The position numbers and the translations under genes are program-made. 64,000 nt of DNA. Source: DASQHW01 sp038238245. Its GTDB lineage: Bacteria; Actinomycetota; Acidimicrobiia; IMCC26256; PALSA-610. Positions 34,049 through 43,231 of the stretch are shown piece by piece. The notes beneath the pieces were generated by a model, which saw only the letters and a program-made list of their open reading frames with translations, was not told the DNA's origin and made no database searches. Positions within the stretch are counted from its first letter, which is position 1. Each line of letters begins with the position of its first letter. The DNA lies in the NCBI GenBank assembly GCA_038238245.1, contig JBBRXX010000017.1, positions 26,063 to 90,062 on the forward strand, written 5' to 3'.

Positions 34049-34474
34049 TCAGGCGAGCGTCGCGTCGAGCGTGATCGTCGTTCCGGAGAGCGCCTTGCTC
34101 ACGGGACAGTTCGCCTTTGCACCTTCGGCCGCCTCGGCGAACTTCTCGACCGAGAGCCCCGGAACAACGCCTCGTACGCTGAGGTGGATGCCTGTGATGC
34201 CCTCGCCGGGCTGAAAGGTCACATCCGCGGTCGTGTCCAGTGCCTCGGGCGCACTCCCGGCTTTGGCAAGGGCGCTCGACAAGGCCATCGAGAAGCACGC
34301 GGAATGAGCCGCGGCGATCAGCTCCTCGGGGCTCGTGCGGCCGTTCGGGTCCTCGGCCCGAGACGCCCACGTGACGTCGTAGGTCCCAAGTCCCGAAGAA
34401 TCGAGGGTGACGCGGCCGGCGCCCTCCAACAGAGAACCTTCCCAGTGTGCGGTGGCGCGGCGCGTCGTTGCCAT
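34049..34474 (-). CDS. osmC: OsmC-family peroxiredoxin
   Basis: A 141-residue thiol-dependent hydroperoxide reductase. Both catalytic cysteines are present: SPEELIAAAHSACFSMALS (Cys near residue 60) and EGAKANCPVSKAL (near residue 125), with TSPEE and the RVTLDSSGLGTYDVTW N-terminal sheet typical of OsmC. ATG at 34474 gives the normal length. It detoxifies organic peroxides in the cytoplasm. It is the first gene of the minus-strand run reaching 31176. Confidence 0.9.
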   Translation of the reverse strand: MATTRRATAHWEGSLLEGAGRVTLDSSGLGTYDVTWASRAEDPNGRTSPEELIAAAHSACFSMALSSALAKAGSAPEALDTTADVTFQPGEGITGIHLSVRGVVPGLSVEKFAEAAEGAKANCPVSKALSGTTITLDATLA

Positions 34475-34578
34475 GAGGCGAACCTTCCTCGACGATCGAT
34501 GGCTGGTGGAGTCCGAGAACCCGGGGGCGCATGCTAACCACACGATGTCGCAGACCGACCGGACGGTCGCGCGATCAC

Positions 34579-34626
34579 CCGTTTGGTCACCAGGTGATCG
34601 TTCGTGGCCACTCCCCGACCAAACGG
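34579..34626. repeat. Dispersed hairpin repeat, copy 2
   Basis: Perfect 10-bp arms CCGTTTGGTC / GACCAAACGG enclose a 28-base loop. Arms and loop elements (CGTTCGTGGCCACT here, CGTTCACGGCCACT in copy 1) match 11504-11549. Here the element lies in the 287-bp gap between divergent osmC and nucleoside hydrolase genes, so a terminator role does not explain it. Confidence 0.68.
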
Positions 34627-34761
34627 TCGGTGAGGCCGAGGCAGAGCGGCGACGCCGCGGCATTCGGTGCGACACCCAGAATCGGGGTCGTGGGCGCGGT
34701 CGTGCGTTCCTGCGCAACGTGGTGAGACGATGTCGGCACGCGAACGTTCAGAGGGAGCGCA

Positions 34762-35865
34762 ATGCTGAGGATCGAGCGGTGCGTGCAACTGCGGAGATCA
34801 ATGCCCCGCGTGGTCGCCATCGTCGTGGCGGTTCTGCTGGTCGGACTGGTCACGCCGGCGTCGGGGGCGGCGGCGCCCGTCACGCGACATCGTCCTAAGA
34901 GCCCGCGTCGCGCGATACCTAACGTGATCATCGATACCGACCTTTCTCGGTGGTGGGACGACGCGACCGCGATCGGCCTGGCCAACATCTTGCAACAGCG
35001 GGGCAAGGTTCACGTCCTCGGGATCGTCTCCGATGTCCCGAACCGCGTTGCAGTCGCGGCCATCGACGCCATCGACACCTCATACGGTCACCCGCGCATT
35101 CCTGTCGGCGCCGTCGCGCACAGCGCGGCAGACACCTTCCCTCACGGCTACACCGATGAGCTGGCTCGGCGCCTCCCGCACTCGATACGCGACAGCAACG
35201 ACGTCCCGAACGCGGTTTCGCTCTACCGTCGTTTGCTGGCGCGCCAACCCGACCACAGCGTGACCATCGTTTCGTTGGGCGGATACACCAACCTGGCCGG
35301 CGCACTGGCATCACGCGGCCACGGCCGTGCACTCGACGGGCGAGCCCTGGTCGCGAAGAAGGTGAAACGGCTTGTGATCATGGACGGGCTGTTTCCGAAC
35401 AACGGTGGCTTCCCGCCGCTCACGAACCAGAAAATCGACCTGGCGGCGGCCGCAGCTGTCGTCGGCGATGCAGGACGTCCAGGGTGGCCAACGCCGATCG
35501 CCTGGGTCGACGGGCTCGGCGGCATCAGCACGACGGTCGGCGGGACGCTGTGCGCGACGGCGTCGCCCGACAACCCGATGCGCATCGTCTACGAGGAGTT
35601 GTTCGCGTGCGGCCCGCCGGGCGACGGCGACTGGGATGCGCCGGCGCTCTTGTTCGCGCTCGGCGACATCCCGCGCGCCTTCACCAAGCTGGGCCACGGC
35701 GGTGCGGCCGTGATCAATACCGCGGGCGGATTGTCGTGGCAGGACGATTCACCTCGTCGCCACGACTTCTATGTACATGTGGCCGACCAGGCGAAACTCA
35801 ACCGGCGAATCGATCATCTGCTGCCGCTCGGCGATCCACCGCCGTGCACGGGGCGACGACGCTAG
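34762..35865 (+). CDS. Secreted inosine-uridine preferring nucleoside hydrolase-like protein
   Basis: A 367-residue protein with a signal peptide (VVAIVVAVLLVGLVTPASGA, about residues 17-36). The catalytic N-terminal motif appears as VIIDTDLSRWWDDATAIG: the calcium-binding aspartates DTD and DD are present, but the usual intervening Asp of the DTDxGxDxDD type is Trp. TIVSLGGYTNLAGAL is the family's substrate loop. It would cleave N-glycosidic bonds of extracellular nucleosides if active. ATG at 34762 follows GAGGGAG; ATG at 34801 is an alternative. Confidence 0.8.
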   Translation: MLRIERCVQLRRSMPRVVAIVVAVLLVGLVTPASGAAAPVTRHRPKSPRRAIPNVIIDTDLSRWWDDATAIGLANILQQRGKVHVLGIVSDVPNRVAVAAIDAIDTSYGHPRIPVGAVAHSAADTFPHGYTDELARRLPHSIRDSNDVPNAVSLYRRLLARQPDHSVTIVSLGGYTNLAGALASRGHGRALDGRALVAKKVKRLVIMDGLFPNNGGFPPLTNQKIDLAAAAAVVGDAGRPGWPTPIAWVDGLGGISTTVGGTLCATASPDNPMRIVYEELFACGPPGDGDWDAPALLFALGDIPRAFTKLGHGGAAVINTAGGLSWQDDSPRRHDFYVHVADQAKLNRRIDHLLPLGDPPPCTGRRR

Positions 35866-35917
35866 GTTCACGTCGGAGGAGGCTCGCCGCAAACAGCAGG
35901 TGATGTAGGAGCAGGAC

Positions 35918-36832
35918 ATGCGAATCGGGCTCACGGGGGGTGGCGCGACCGCCGACCGCATCGTCCAGCAAGCAGTCGAGGCGGAGGCGGACGGATTCAC
36001 GAGCCTCTGGTACGCGAGCGCGGTCTTCGGTGACCCGCTCGTCGCGATCGCCCTCGCCGGGCGCGCGACCACCACGATCGAGCTCGGCACCTCGGTGCTG
36101 CAGACGTACACGTGTCACCCCGTCCTGCAGGCGAACCGCGCCGCATCCACTGCCGCGGCGATGGGCCGCGCCGGGCTTACCCTGGGCGTGGGTCCGTCGC
36201 ACCACACGGTGATCGAGGGCGCGTACGGCCTGTCGTACAAGCACGTCGGTGCGCACACGGAGGAGTACGTCACGGTGCTCGGCGCGTTGTTGCGCGGCGA
36301 GGGCGTGCATCATTCCGGCACGCATTTTCGCGTCAACATCCCTGTGGTCACTCCCCCGCCACAACCCGTGCGCGTGATGCTCTCGGCACTTGCTCCCCGG
36401 CTCCTGCGCGTCGCCGGCGAACTGACGGGTGGCACGATCTTGTGGATGGCCAACGCGCGGTCGATCGAGACGCACGTCGCCCCGAGGATCAATGCGGCCG
36501 CGACCGCAGCGGGACGAACGGCGCCGCGCATCGTCGCTGGCCTCCCTGTCGCCGTTCACGATGACGTTGCCGAAGCACGCGCCACCGCGGCCAAGACTTT
36601 CAGCGGCTACGGCGAGCTGCCGAACTACCGGCGCATCCTCGACATCGGCGATGCACCGGGACCGGGCGACGCCGCAATCGTCGGGGACGAAACTTCGGTG
36701 ACCGCACAGATCCAGACCTTGCTCGATGCCGGTGCGACGGATGTGTGGGCTGCGCCGTTTCCTGTCGGGGACGATCGGGCGGCTTCTCGCACACGCACGC
36801 GCGCGCTCTTGAAGGAGCTCGCATCGGGTTAG
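35918..36832 (+). CDS. LLM-class F420-dependent oxidoreductase
   Basis: A 304-residue luciferase-fold oxidoreductase of the F420-dependent branch. MRIGLTGGG at the start, GFTSLWYASAVFGDPLVAIA, LGTSVLQTYTCHPVLQAN and LTLGVGPSHHTVIEGAYG are characteristic, the last matching the F420-binding region. ATG at 35918 follows TAGGAGCAGG. Its stop overlaps the stop of the convergent methyltransferase gene (shared TTAG, 4 bp). Confidence 0.88.
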   Translation: MRIGLTGGGATADRIVQQAVEAEADGFTSLWYASAVFGDPLVAIALAGRATTTIELGTSVLQTYTCHPVLQANRAASTAAAMGRAGLTLGVGPSHHTVIEGAYGLSYKHVGAHTEEYVTVLGALLRGEGVHHSGTHFRVNIPVVTPPPQPVRVMLSALAPRLLRVAGELTGGTILWMANARSIETHVAPRINAAATAAGRTAPRIVAGLPVAVHDDVAEARATAAKTFSGYGELPNYRRILDIGDAPGPGDAAIVGDETSVTAQIQTLLDAGATDVWAAPFPVGDDRAASRTRTRALLKELASG

Positions 36833-37470
36833 GCCCGTTCCGCGACGATGTAGCACCGCTCGGTGTCTTCACCGTCGTAGGGATGGCGGACGACTTGCTC
36901 CGTGATTGTGAACCCCGCGGCCTCGAGCTGCCGGCGCAAGGCGGCGGGATCCCGCTCGAAGAGGGTGAAGTCGACCGCGCGGCCGTGCCACTCGTGGGCG
37001 GAGATCGAGCCGTCCCCGCTGTGTACCGCGATCACGACCAATCCACGAGGCTTCAGCACCGCGTGCCACGACGTGAACACCGCGTCGAGCGATTCCGCGG
37101 GCCCGAAAATCAAGCAGTAGAACGCGATGACCCCTGCAACGCTGTTCGGCCGGATCGGGAGCGCGGCGAGGTCGGCCACGACGAGGGGGGCCCGGACGCG
37201 CAAGGCCCGAGCCTCGCGTAACAGTCCGAGCGACGCGTCCGTCTCGATCATCGGGACACCGCGATCCTCGAGGTACTTGCCGATCTGACCGGGGCCGGCC
37301 CCTACCTCGATCACGGGGCCGGCGGGCAGGTCGCGCGCGACACGTCCAAGGAGCTCGCGGTAGAAGGGCTTGTGATCGAGCTCCGCCGCAAACAGCTCGC
37401 GATACACGTCAGCGACGGCGTCGAACGACGTCGAGACGCGGCGTCGTTCGATGTCCCACGCGTCGCTCAT
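36829..37470 (-). CDS. Class I SAM-dependent methyltransferase
   Basis: A 213-residue methyltransferase with motif I VIEVGAGPGQIGKYL near residue 54, the acidic ETDASLGLL loop and the motif VIAFYCLIFGP. The C-terminal sheet AAGFTITEQVVRHPYDGEDT is typical of this family in actinobacteria. ATG at 37470 is chosen; an in-frame start at 37479 exists. It may follow the amidase-like gene's region only on the opposite side; its 3' end overlaps the LLM gene. Confidence 0.86.
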   Translation of the reverse strand: MSDAWDIERRRVSTSFDAVADVYRELFAAELDHKPFYRELLGRVARDLPAGPVIEVGAGPGQIGKYLEDRGVPMIETDASLGLLREARALRVRAPLVVADLAALPIRPNSVAGVIAFYCLIFGPAESLDAVFTSWHAVLKPRGLVVIAVHSGDGSISAHEWHGRAVDFTLFERDPAALRRQLEAAGFTITEQVVRHPYDGEDTERCYIVAERA

Positions 37471-37478
37471 GGAGCGCA

Positions 37479-38978
37479 CTACCCCATTCGTGTCAGCACG
37501 TTCCGGGTGATTTGTTCGATCTGCACGTCTCGCTCGGCCAGCCCGTGCGCCCAGTCGGTCGACCCCGACGTCACCACGGTCGCGCCCGCATTGTTCGTGT
37601 ACGCACCCAGCACCGCGTGGCCGTGGCGGATGCGTTCCATCGCCTCGGGCTCACGCATCCCGAACACGCGTGACGCGATGTACTCCAGCTCGCTCGGCTC
37701 GCCCGGCTTGGGCGGACGCGGCGCGGTCTCGCGCGTGAAGTGCTGCGTCGGGCACGTGCCGAGGATCTCGAAGGTCGACGGCGTGCCGTCCTCACCAGTC
37801 GGGTACGGCAGCCCGTCGCGGTAGGTGAACACGCACCCGTCGCACTCGTAACCGACGACGGTCGCGCCGGCACCGAGCACGTCGCCGTAGCCGAGGCCCG
37901 TGCCGTCGAAGATCCAGTGACCGGCACGGTGCACGGTGTAGCCGCCGAGGCCGGAAGACACGTTCTTCCCGATGCGGTGATAGCCGCCACGCGTGAACGA
38001 GACGCCGGTCATGAGGTTCTCGGGACGTCCGACCACCACATCGGACCAGAACGTCGTCACTTCCGGTTCGCGGTCGGTTTCCATCAGCGGGTCGTTCTTG
38101 AAGAAGCCCTTGTACCCGACCATGACGTCGTGATCGTCGCCCTCGATGCGCACCTGCCACAACGACGTATTGCCCGAGAAGAACGCGGCATTGTCGCCGC
38201 GCGCGATGAATGCTTCGACCGTGTCGCGCATTCCGCGAGACCAGTACTCGTCGTGGCCGACCGAGAGATACAAATGTGCGCCGTCCAACACCTCGGGATG
38301 GGCTTCGAGATCGGCATTCGTGCACACACTGATCTCGAAGCCTTCGCGTTCGGCCCACTCGATGAACGGCAGCTCCCAGTCGGGCCAACCCGCCGACCCG
38401 GCATAGCCCGACAGGTGGTTGAGCTGGATGTAGCCGACGTGCGCGGCGTTCTGCGGATCGGGCGCGCCCGTCCCCGTCACGCGCCGGCCCTTCCCCGGGG
38501 GCTTGTAGAGGTAGCCCGCCGCCATCGGTCGCTGCATCGCGACGTGCGTGCCGCCGGTGTACAGGTTCGGTCCGCCAAAGTCGTTGTAGGCGTGCCACGT
38601 GTTGGTCGCCAGCGCGACGACGATGCGCGCGCCGGAAGACGGACGCACGACGAAGAACGCGTACTCGCGCCGCACCTTCTCGCCGACGTCGATCTCCATG
38701 ACGACCTCGTAGTAGCCCGACCGCCACGTCGGGTCGACGTCGAGCGTGAGCGCGACAGGCCAGCCGCACCCGGCAGAGGATGCGTCCTTCGGCGTCTCGT
38801 GCTCGTCGGCCGCGATGCCGGCAGACGCCGTACTGAACACGACCTCCCGGCGCGCGCCGATCCGCGCCACTTCGACGCGCACCGGCCGCCGACCGGACGA
38901 CGACATGTGCAGGCCGACCTGCTCGCCCGGGCACACGGATTGCGGCCAGCAGTACCCCGTCACCACCGCGCGCGCCAT
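37479..38978 (-). CDS. N,N-dimethylformamidase beta-subunit-like protein
   Basis: A 499-residue protein related to the large subunit of N,N-dimethylformamidase, an iron enzyme that hydrolyses dimethylformamide. The central region carries GARIVVALATNTWHAYNDFG, GGTHVAMQRPMAAGYL, WELPFIEWAEREGFEI and LYLSVGHDEYWSRGMR, all characteristic of the family domain. The small subunit gene is not adjacent; many actinobacterial homologues occur alone and the substrate is unknown. ATG at 38978. The gene lies 8 bp upstream of the methyltransferase start on the same strand, so co-transcription is likely. Confidence 0.82.
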   Translation of the reverse strand: MARAVVTGYCWPQSVCPGEQVGLHMSSSGRRPVRVEVARIGARREVVFSTASAGIAADEHETPKDASSAGCGWPVALTLDVDPTWRSGYYEVVMEIDVGEKVRREYAFFVVRPSSGARIVVALATNTWHAYNDFGGPNLYTGGTHVAMQRPMAAGYLYKPPGKGRRVTGTGAPDPQNAAHVGYIQLNHLSGYAGSAGWPDWELPFIEWAEREGFEISVCTNADLEAHPEVLDGAHLYLSVGHDEYWSRGMRDTVEAFIARGDNAAFFSGNTSLWQVRIEGDDHDVMVGYKGFFKNDPLMETDREPEVTTFWSDVVVGRPENLMTGVSFTRGGYHRIGKNVSSGLGGYTVHRAGHWIFDGTGLGYGDVLGAGATVVGYECDGCVFTYRDGLPYPTGEDGTPSTFEILGTCPTQHFTRETAPRPPKPGEPSELEYIASRVFGMREPEAMERIRHGHAVLGAYTNNAGATVVTSGSTDWAHGLAERDVQIEQITRNVLTRMG

Positions 38979-38990
38979 CGCCCGACCCTA

Positions 38991-39030
38991 ACCGTCCATG
39001 TGTTTGGACGGTGGTCCCGCCCCTGGCGGG
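38991..39030. terminator. Tandem hairpins in the 39-kb intergenic gap
   Basis: ACCGTCCA / TGGACGGT (38991-39012, 8-bp arms, 6-base loop) is followed by CCCGCC / GGCGGG (39016-39030, 3-base loop). They lie between two minus-strand genes, 12 bp upstream of the start codon of the dimethylformamidase-like gene and 43 bp beyond the stop of the gene at 39074. They may end the upstream transcript or act in the 5' leader. Confidence 0.45.
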
Positions 39031-39073
39031 CTGAGCGTCCAATCTGTTGGCCGGTGGGGGCCCCAAACGTCAA

Positions 39074-39541
39074 CTATGAGGGGGGTGGCGACGAGGCAGC
39101 GTGGCCGAGCAAGTACGGGAGAATACGGCGGTGCATCAAGCCGGCAACCGACCACATTGGCCGACCACCACGGCGCTCGAAGGTGACGTTGCTCGACGCG
39201 CTCGCCATCGAGGGACCGGTGCGGAAGGTGAGGCGGGCGTGCCCCAGCGCTCCTGATTCCACTTCGAGCACGACGGTCTCGGGCGTTCGGAGCACGATCG
39301 GCCAGCCCGCCACGTGATACTCGGAGTCGCTCGGCCCGAGACGCAGCCGGAGCACCGTGCGCCACCCGAACCCAACGAAGGATCGCAACACGACAGGGCC
39401 TTGTTCCAGCGTCGCTCGCGCCCACTGTTCTGCCGTACGCGGCTCGGCCGCGGCAGTTTCGAACGCGTCCGCGTAGTCCGAACGAAGCGCAACGCCTGCG
39501 ACCGCCACGGGCTCTCCGGGCTCAACGCGGTGTACTCGCAC
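39074..39541 (-). CDS. Uncharacterised protein, DUF2867-like
   Basis: A 155-residue protein. The pattern DYADAFETAAAEPRTAEQWA, VVLRSFVGFGWRTVLRLRLG and VTFERRGGRPMWSVAGLMHR RILPYLL-type ending (arginine-rich helix at the C-terminus) recalls a family of actinobacterial SRPBCC/DUF2867-like proteins, but the assignment is from memory of the pattern only. The start is GTG at 39541. No operon partner is clear. Confidence 0.6.
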   Translation of the reverse strand: MRVHRVEPGEPVAVAGVALRSDYADAFETAAAEPRTAEQWARATLEQGPVVLRSFVGFGWRTVLRLRLGPSDSEYHVAGWPIVLRTPETVVLEVESGALGHARLTFRTGPSMASASSNVTFERRGGRPMWSVAGLMHRRILPYLLGHAASSPPPS

Positions 39542-39681
39542 GTGATGTCCTCATCGACGATGTTCGATGACTCTATGAAGCTCCGGACAAGGCGAACGAA
39601 CTGCGCGAGCTCGTCGAGGCGGGTCACGTCCGGTCCGGGCTGCCGAGCGGAACCGAGAGTGAAGTGACGAGTCGGGGTGTG

Positions 39682-40164
39682 TCAGGCGTAGACGGTCCGG
39701 GTGACCCACTCCGCGACGAGGGCAGGCTTCTCTTCCCCTTCGATCTCGATGGTGAAGTTGCGCGTGACCTCGACGGAGTTGCCCTTGAGCTCGACATTCG
39801 CTGTGACGGCGCGAGCGCGGATCCGTGAACCAACCTTCACCGGGTTCACAAATCGCACGCGGTTGAACCCGTAGTTGATGCCCATCAGCAGGCCGTCGTA
39901 GCGAGCCGGGTCTGTCGGCGCCGAGCTCGCGCCCTTCGCGAGGTGGGTGAGCATCGAGAGCGTCAGGAAGCCATGCGCGATCGTGGTCCCGAACGGCGTC
40001 GCCTTCGCCGCCTCCGGATCAACGTGGATGAACTGATGGTCGTGGGTGACGTCGGCGAACTCGTTGATCTGGTCCTGGGTGACCTGGAACCAGTCGCCGG
40101 TGCCCTCGTCGTTTCCGACGTCCGCCCGGAACAGTTCGAACGCCTTGGCCGCAGCTTCACTCAT
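39682..40164 (-). CDS. MaoC-family (R)-specific enoyl-CoA hydratase
   Basis: A 160-residue hot-dog hydratase. The hydratase-2 active site appears as FADVTHDHQFIHVDPEAA with the following PFGTTIAHGFLTLSML, giving the Asp-His dyad. NYGFNRVRFVNPVKVGSRIR closes the fold. Such proteins hydrate trans-2-enoyl-CoA, in beta-oxidation or lipid synthesis. ATG at 40164 is preferred over TTG at 40170. It diverges from the penicillin acylase gene. Confidence 0.9.
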   Translation of the reverse strand: MSEAAAKAFELFRADVGNDEGTGDWFQVTQDQINEFADVTHDHQFIHVDPEAAKATPFGTTIAHGFLTLSMLTHLAKGASSAPTDPARYDGLLMGINYGFNRVRFVNPVKVGSRIRARAVTANVELKGNSVEVTRNFTIEIEGEEKPALVAEWVTRTVYA

Positions 40165-40252
40165 GCCCAAACCCTAGACATCCAGCGGTGCCATGTGCAG
40201 CGTCGGCGCCCCATTGGCAGACTTACCGCCGGCACGTGGTGAGGGGGAGATC

Positions 40253-42739
40253 ATGCGAGGAAGCTTGCGTTCGCTCCGGTCGATCATTTGCGTCGTGACC
40301 GTCGTGACCGTGGTCACGGCGCTGTCCACGTCGGTCGGGGGCGCGTCCCGGCGCGGCCACAGCCGGCAGGACGTCGCCCGGTACATCCTGCCGCCCGGTA
40401 ACTTCGGCGGCCTTCCAACGACCGACGAGTCGCGCGACCAGCTTCCGCTGTACGACGCGTTGACACCGCTGCGCGGCCACGTCACCAATGCCGACATCCA
40501 GCGGGACTACCTTCCCGAAGACTTCAAGCCGATCGGCGCGACGCAAGAGATCGCCACCGGCCGTCCCGGTCTGCGGCTGATCTACGACGAGTACGGCGTT
40601 CCACACATCTACGGGCAGACGCGCGCAGACGTTGCGTTCGGCGCCGGATGGGTGACGGCTCGCGATCGCGGTCTGTTGCTGCAGGTCGGCCGCTATCCGG
40701 CGCGGGTCGCCGTGGCCGACGTTCCGAACATCGACGCGTTCTCGTTGGTCACTGGCCTGCAGACGTTCGTGCCGAGCGTCGAGACCGAAGCCCTCGTCAG
40801 CAAGCAGGTACAACTGCTGATCGACACGTACGGCGACAAGGGACGTGAGATCATCGCGGACGCGCAAGCGGAAGCCGACGGCGCGAACGCGTATCTGAAA
40901 GCGAACAACATCACGATGGCGCCGTTCACCGTGAACGACATCATCGCGGTCACGGCGTTCATCGGTTCGATTTTTGGCGCCGGCGGCGGCGGTGAAGCGA
41001 GCAATGCCGACTTCCTGGCGAAGCTGCAAGACGCCTTCGGTCCCGAGCGCGGCCGCCAGGCGTGGGACGACGCGATGATGTTCAACGATCCTGAGGCGCC
41101 GACGACCCTGAAGCGCCGCTTCGACTATGGCCCGCTCACCGGCGGCCGTGTCCGCGGCTCGGTGGTGCTCGACGCGAACTCGATCGAGTCTCTCGATCCA
41201 CGCCGGCCGGCGGCGACTGCAACGGCGGGCCAAGCGTCCCCGAGCGCGACCGGAGCCCCGGGCGCGGCACCGCCGCGCAAGGAGGCGTCGAACTGGCTGC
41301 TGGTGAACCCGAAGCGCTCCGCGACGGGCAACACGCTGGGAGTCATGGGGCCGCAGCTCGGCTACTACTACCCCGAGATCGTCGAACAGGTGCACGTCAA
41401 GGGGCCGGGATACGAAGCACAAGGCGTCGGTGTGCCCGGCCTGATGATGTACGTGCTCATCGGCCGCACGCACGACTACGCGTGGAGCCTCACGTCTGCG
41501 GGGCACGACGTGCGCGACGTGTTCGTGGAGAAGTTGTGCGAGCCCGATGGTTCGGCCCCGACGCGCGCCAGCGATCACTATCTGTTCGACGGCAAGTGCA
41601 TTCCGTTGAAAGAATTCTTTGCGGGAACGCTGAACGGCGTACCGCTCCGCTATCCGACCTCGGTGCACGGTGGCGTCTTCGGCACGGCAACCGTCCACGG
41701 TGCACCGGTTGCGTTGACGCGCCAGCGTTCGACATTCGGTCGCGACGCGTTGAACCTCGCCGCGTTGAAGGACATGACCGATGGGGTCGCCTCGACGCCG
41801 AAACGGTTCTTCGACGTCGCCAACGAGTTCGGCTTCACCTTCAACTGGGGGTACGCGTCGCACACCGACACCGCGTACTTCAGCTCCGGACTGCTCCCGG
41901 TGCGTGCGCGCGGGCTCGACCGCCGCCTCCCGACGCTCGGCACCGGTCAGTACGAATGGAAAGGCTTCCTGCGCGAACGCGAGCACCCGCACGGCGTCAA
42001 AGGATCGCATGGTCTGCTGCTGAACTGGAACAACCAGTCGGCCCCGGGCTTCATGCACGGCGACGACAACCCCTACGGCTCCGTGCATCGGGTGGAGCTG
42101 TTCGACAAGTTCCCGCACGACGTCACGCTGGCCGATGACGTGAGCGTCATGAATCGGGCCGCGACCGAAGACGCGCATTCGCTGGTGTGGCCGGTCGTCA
42201 GCAAGGTGTTGCGCACGGGTCCCCCGCGCAGCGCGCTCGACGCGCGCGCGTTGGACGTTCTCGACGAATGGATCTCGCGGGATGCGCCGCGCCTCGACGC
42301 CAACCAGGACGGCAAGAACGACGATGCCGGCGCTGTGATCATGGACGCCGTCTGGCGGCCGATCGCAGAGGCGGTGATGCGCCCTGTCTACGGCGATCTC
42401 CTCGGAGACCTCAACGACGTACGCAGCCTCAGCGGCCTCGCGGGCGAGTCATTCGTCGACAAGGACCTGCGCACGCTCCTCCACACGAAACACGCGCGGG
42501 GGCGCTTCCATCTGCGCTACTGCGGAAACGGATCATTTGGCGCGTGCCGCGCATCGCTGTGGGCAGCGTTCGATCTCGCGATCAGGACGCTCGCATCGGC
42601 GCAGGGTCCCGATCCCGCGACGTGGCGCGGCGACGCGTCGCGCACCGGATTTGTGCCCGGCCTCATCCCCGACACCTTCCGCACGACCAACCGCCCGACG
42701 TTCCAACAGGTGCTGGAGCTGGTGCGACCTCGACGGTGA
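40253..42739 (+). CDS. Secreted penicillin acylase-family (Ntn) hydrolase
   Basis: An 828-residue exported precursor. A signal segment (IICVVTVVTVVTALSTSVGG) opens it. LRLIYDEYGVPHIYGQTRAD and FGAGWVTARDRGLLLQ mark the alpha-subunit. The autocatalytic serine is Ser346 in KEASNWLLVNPKRSATG, followed by GNTLGVMGPQLGYYYPE; cleavage before it would release alpha and beta chains. Substrates of homologues include beta-lactam side-chain amides and acyl-homoserine lactones; none can be chosen here. ATG at 40253 follows GGGGGAGA. Confidence 0.87.
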   Translation: MRGSLRSLRSIICVVTVVTVVTALSTSVGGASRRGHSRQDVARYILPPGNFGGLPTTDESRDQLPLYDALTPLRGHVTNADIQRDYLPEDFKPIGATQEIATGRPGLRLIYDEYGVPHIYGQTRADVAFGAGWVTARDRGLLLQVGRYPARVAVADVPNIDAFSLVTGLQTFVPSVETEALVSKQVQLLIDTYGDKGREIIADAQAEADGANAYLKANNITMAPFTVNDIIAVTAFIGSIFGAGGGGEASNADFLAKLQDAFGPERGRQAWDDAMMFNDPEAPTTLKRRFDYGPLTGGRVRGSVVLDANSIESLDPRRPAATATAGQASPSATGAPGAAPPRKEASNWLLVNPKRSATGNTLGVMGPQLGYYYPEIVEQVHVKGPGYEAQGVGVPGLMMYVLIGRTHDYAWSLTSAGHDVRDVFVEKLCEPDGSAPTRASDHYLFDGKCIPLKEFFAGTLNGVPLRYPTSVHGGVFGTATVHGAPVALTRQRSTFGRDALNLAALKDMTDGVASTPKRFFDVANEFGFTFNWGYASHTDTAYFSSGLLPVRARGLDRRLPTLGTGQYEWKGFLREREHPHGVKGSHGLLLNWNNQSAPGFMHGDDNPYGSVHRVELFDKFPHDVTLADDVSVMNRAATEDAHSLVWPVVSKVLRTGPPRSALDARALDVLDEWISRDAPRLDANQDGKNDDAGAVIMDAVWRPIAEAVMRPVYGDLLGDLNDVRSLSGLAGESFVDKDLRTLLHTKHARGRFHLRYCGNGSFGACRASLWAAFDLAIRTLASAQGPDPATWRGDASRTGFVPGLIPDTFRTTNRPTFQQVLELVRPRR

Positions 42740-42829
42740 GCGACCCGGCCGGCACCTCGGCCAGGTGAGGCCCGGACTTGCCGGCGCGAACCACAAGTTC
42801 TACGCTCTCGGTTCCATGATCCATGATCC

Positions 42830-43231
42830 ATGGATTCTGTACTCAGGTGCGCCGGCGTGACCGCCGTCCCCGACCGGGCCGAGACACCGATCCGGCGCCT
42901 GTCGAAGCGGCTGTTCGGCTCGCAGTATCGGCTCGAAGTGGCGACCGCCGCGCTGACGCTGGGCGCATCGTGGACAACGTTCGACCTCGATGCCGTCCTC
43001 CCCGACCCCGGCGACCTGCCGCGGTCTTGCGTGAACAAGGAGCTGAACGGGTTGCTCGCCCTCGGTTTGATCGAGCGGGCACGCGACCTCGACGGTCGCG
43101 CACGCTTCCGCTACTCGGTCGGCAACGCGCTGCCGGAGTTCTGGTCGCTCGTGCGCGCGCTCGCCAACCGCGAGCGCGCCCCCGAACGCCCACCCGCCAC
43201 CGTGCACGTCCTGCCCACGTCATCGCGGTGA
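42830..43231 (+). CDS. Winged-helix-like transcriptional regulator
   Basis: A 133-residue protein with RLFGSQYRLEVATAALTLG and the recognition-type helix CVNKELNGLLALGLIERARD followed by RARFRYSVGN, resembling a winged helix. The stop overlaps the GTG start of the P450 gene by 4 bp (GTGA). The ATG at 42830 sits in a short direct repeat of ATGATCC; GTG at 42857 is a possible alternative. A local regulator of the P450 is plausible. Confidence 0.68.
   Translation: MDSVLRCAGVTAVPDRAETPIRRLSKRLFGSQYRLEVATAALTLGASWTTFDLDAVLPDPGDLPRSCVNKELNGLLALGLIERARDLDGRARFRYSVGNALPEFWSLVRALANRERAPERPPATVHVLPTSSR

Noticed and set aside
40223..42178. Minus-strand 651-codon frame inside the penicillin acylase gene
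   Set aside because: Antisense shadow of a clear Ntn-hydrolase gene; no motif in its own frame.
42815..42836. Short direct repeats of ATGATCC in front of the winged-helix gene
   Set aside because: Too short for a mobile element; more likely slippage around the start codon.
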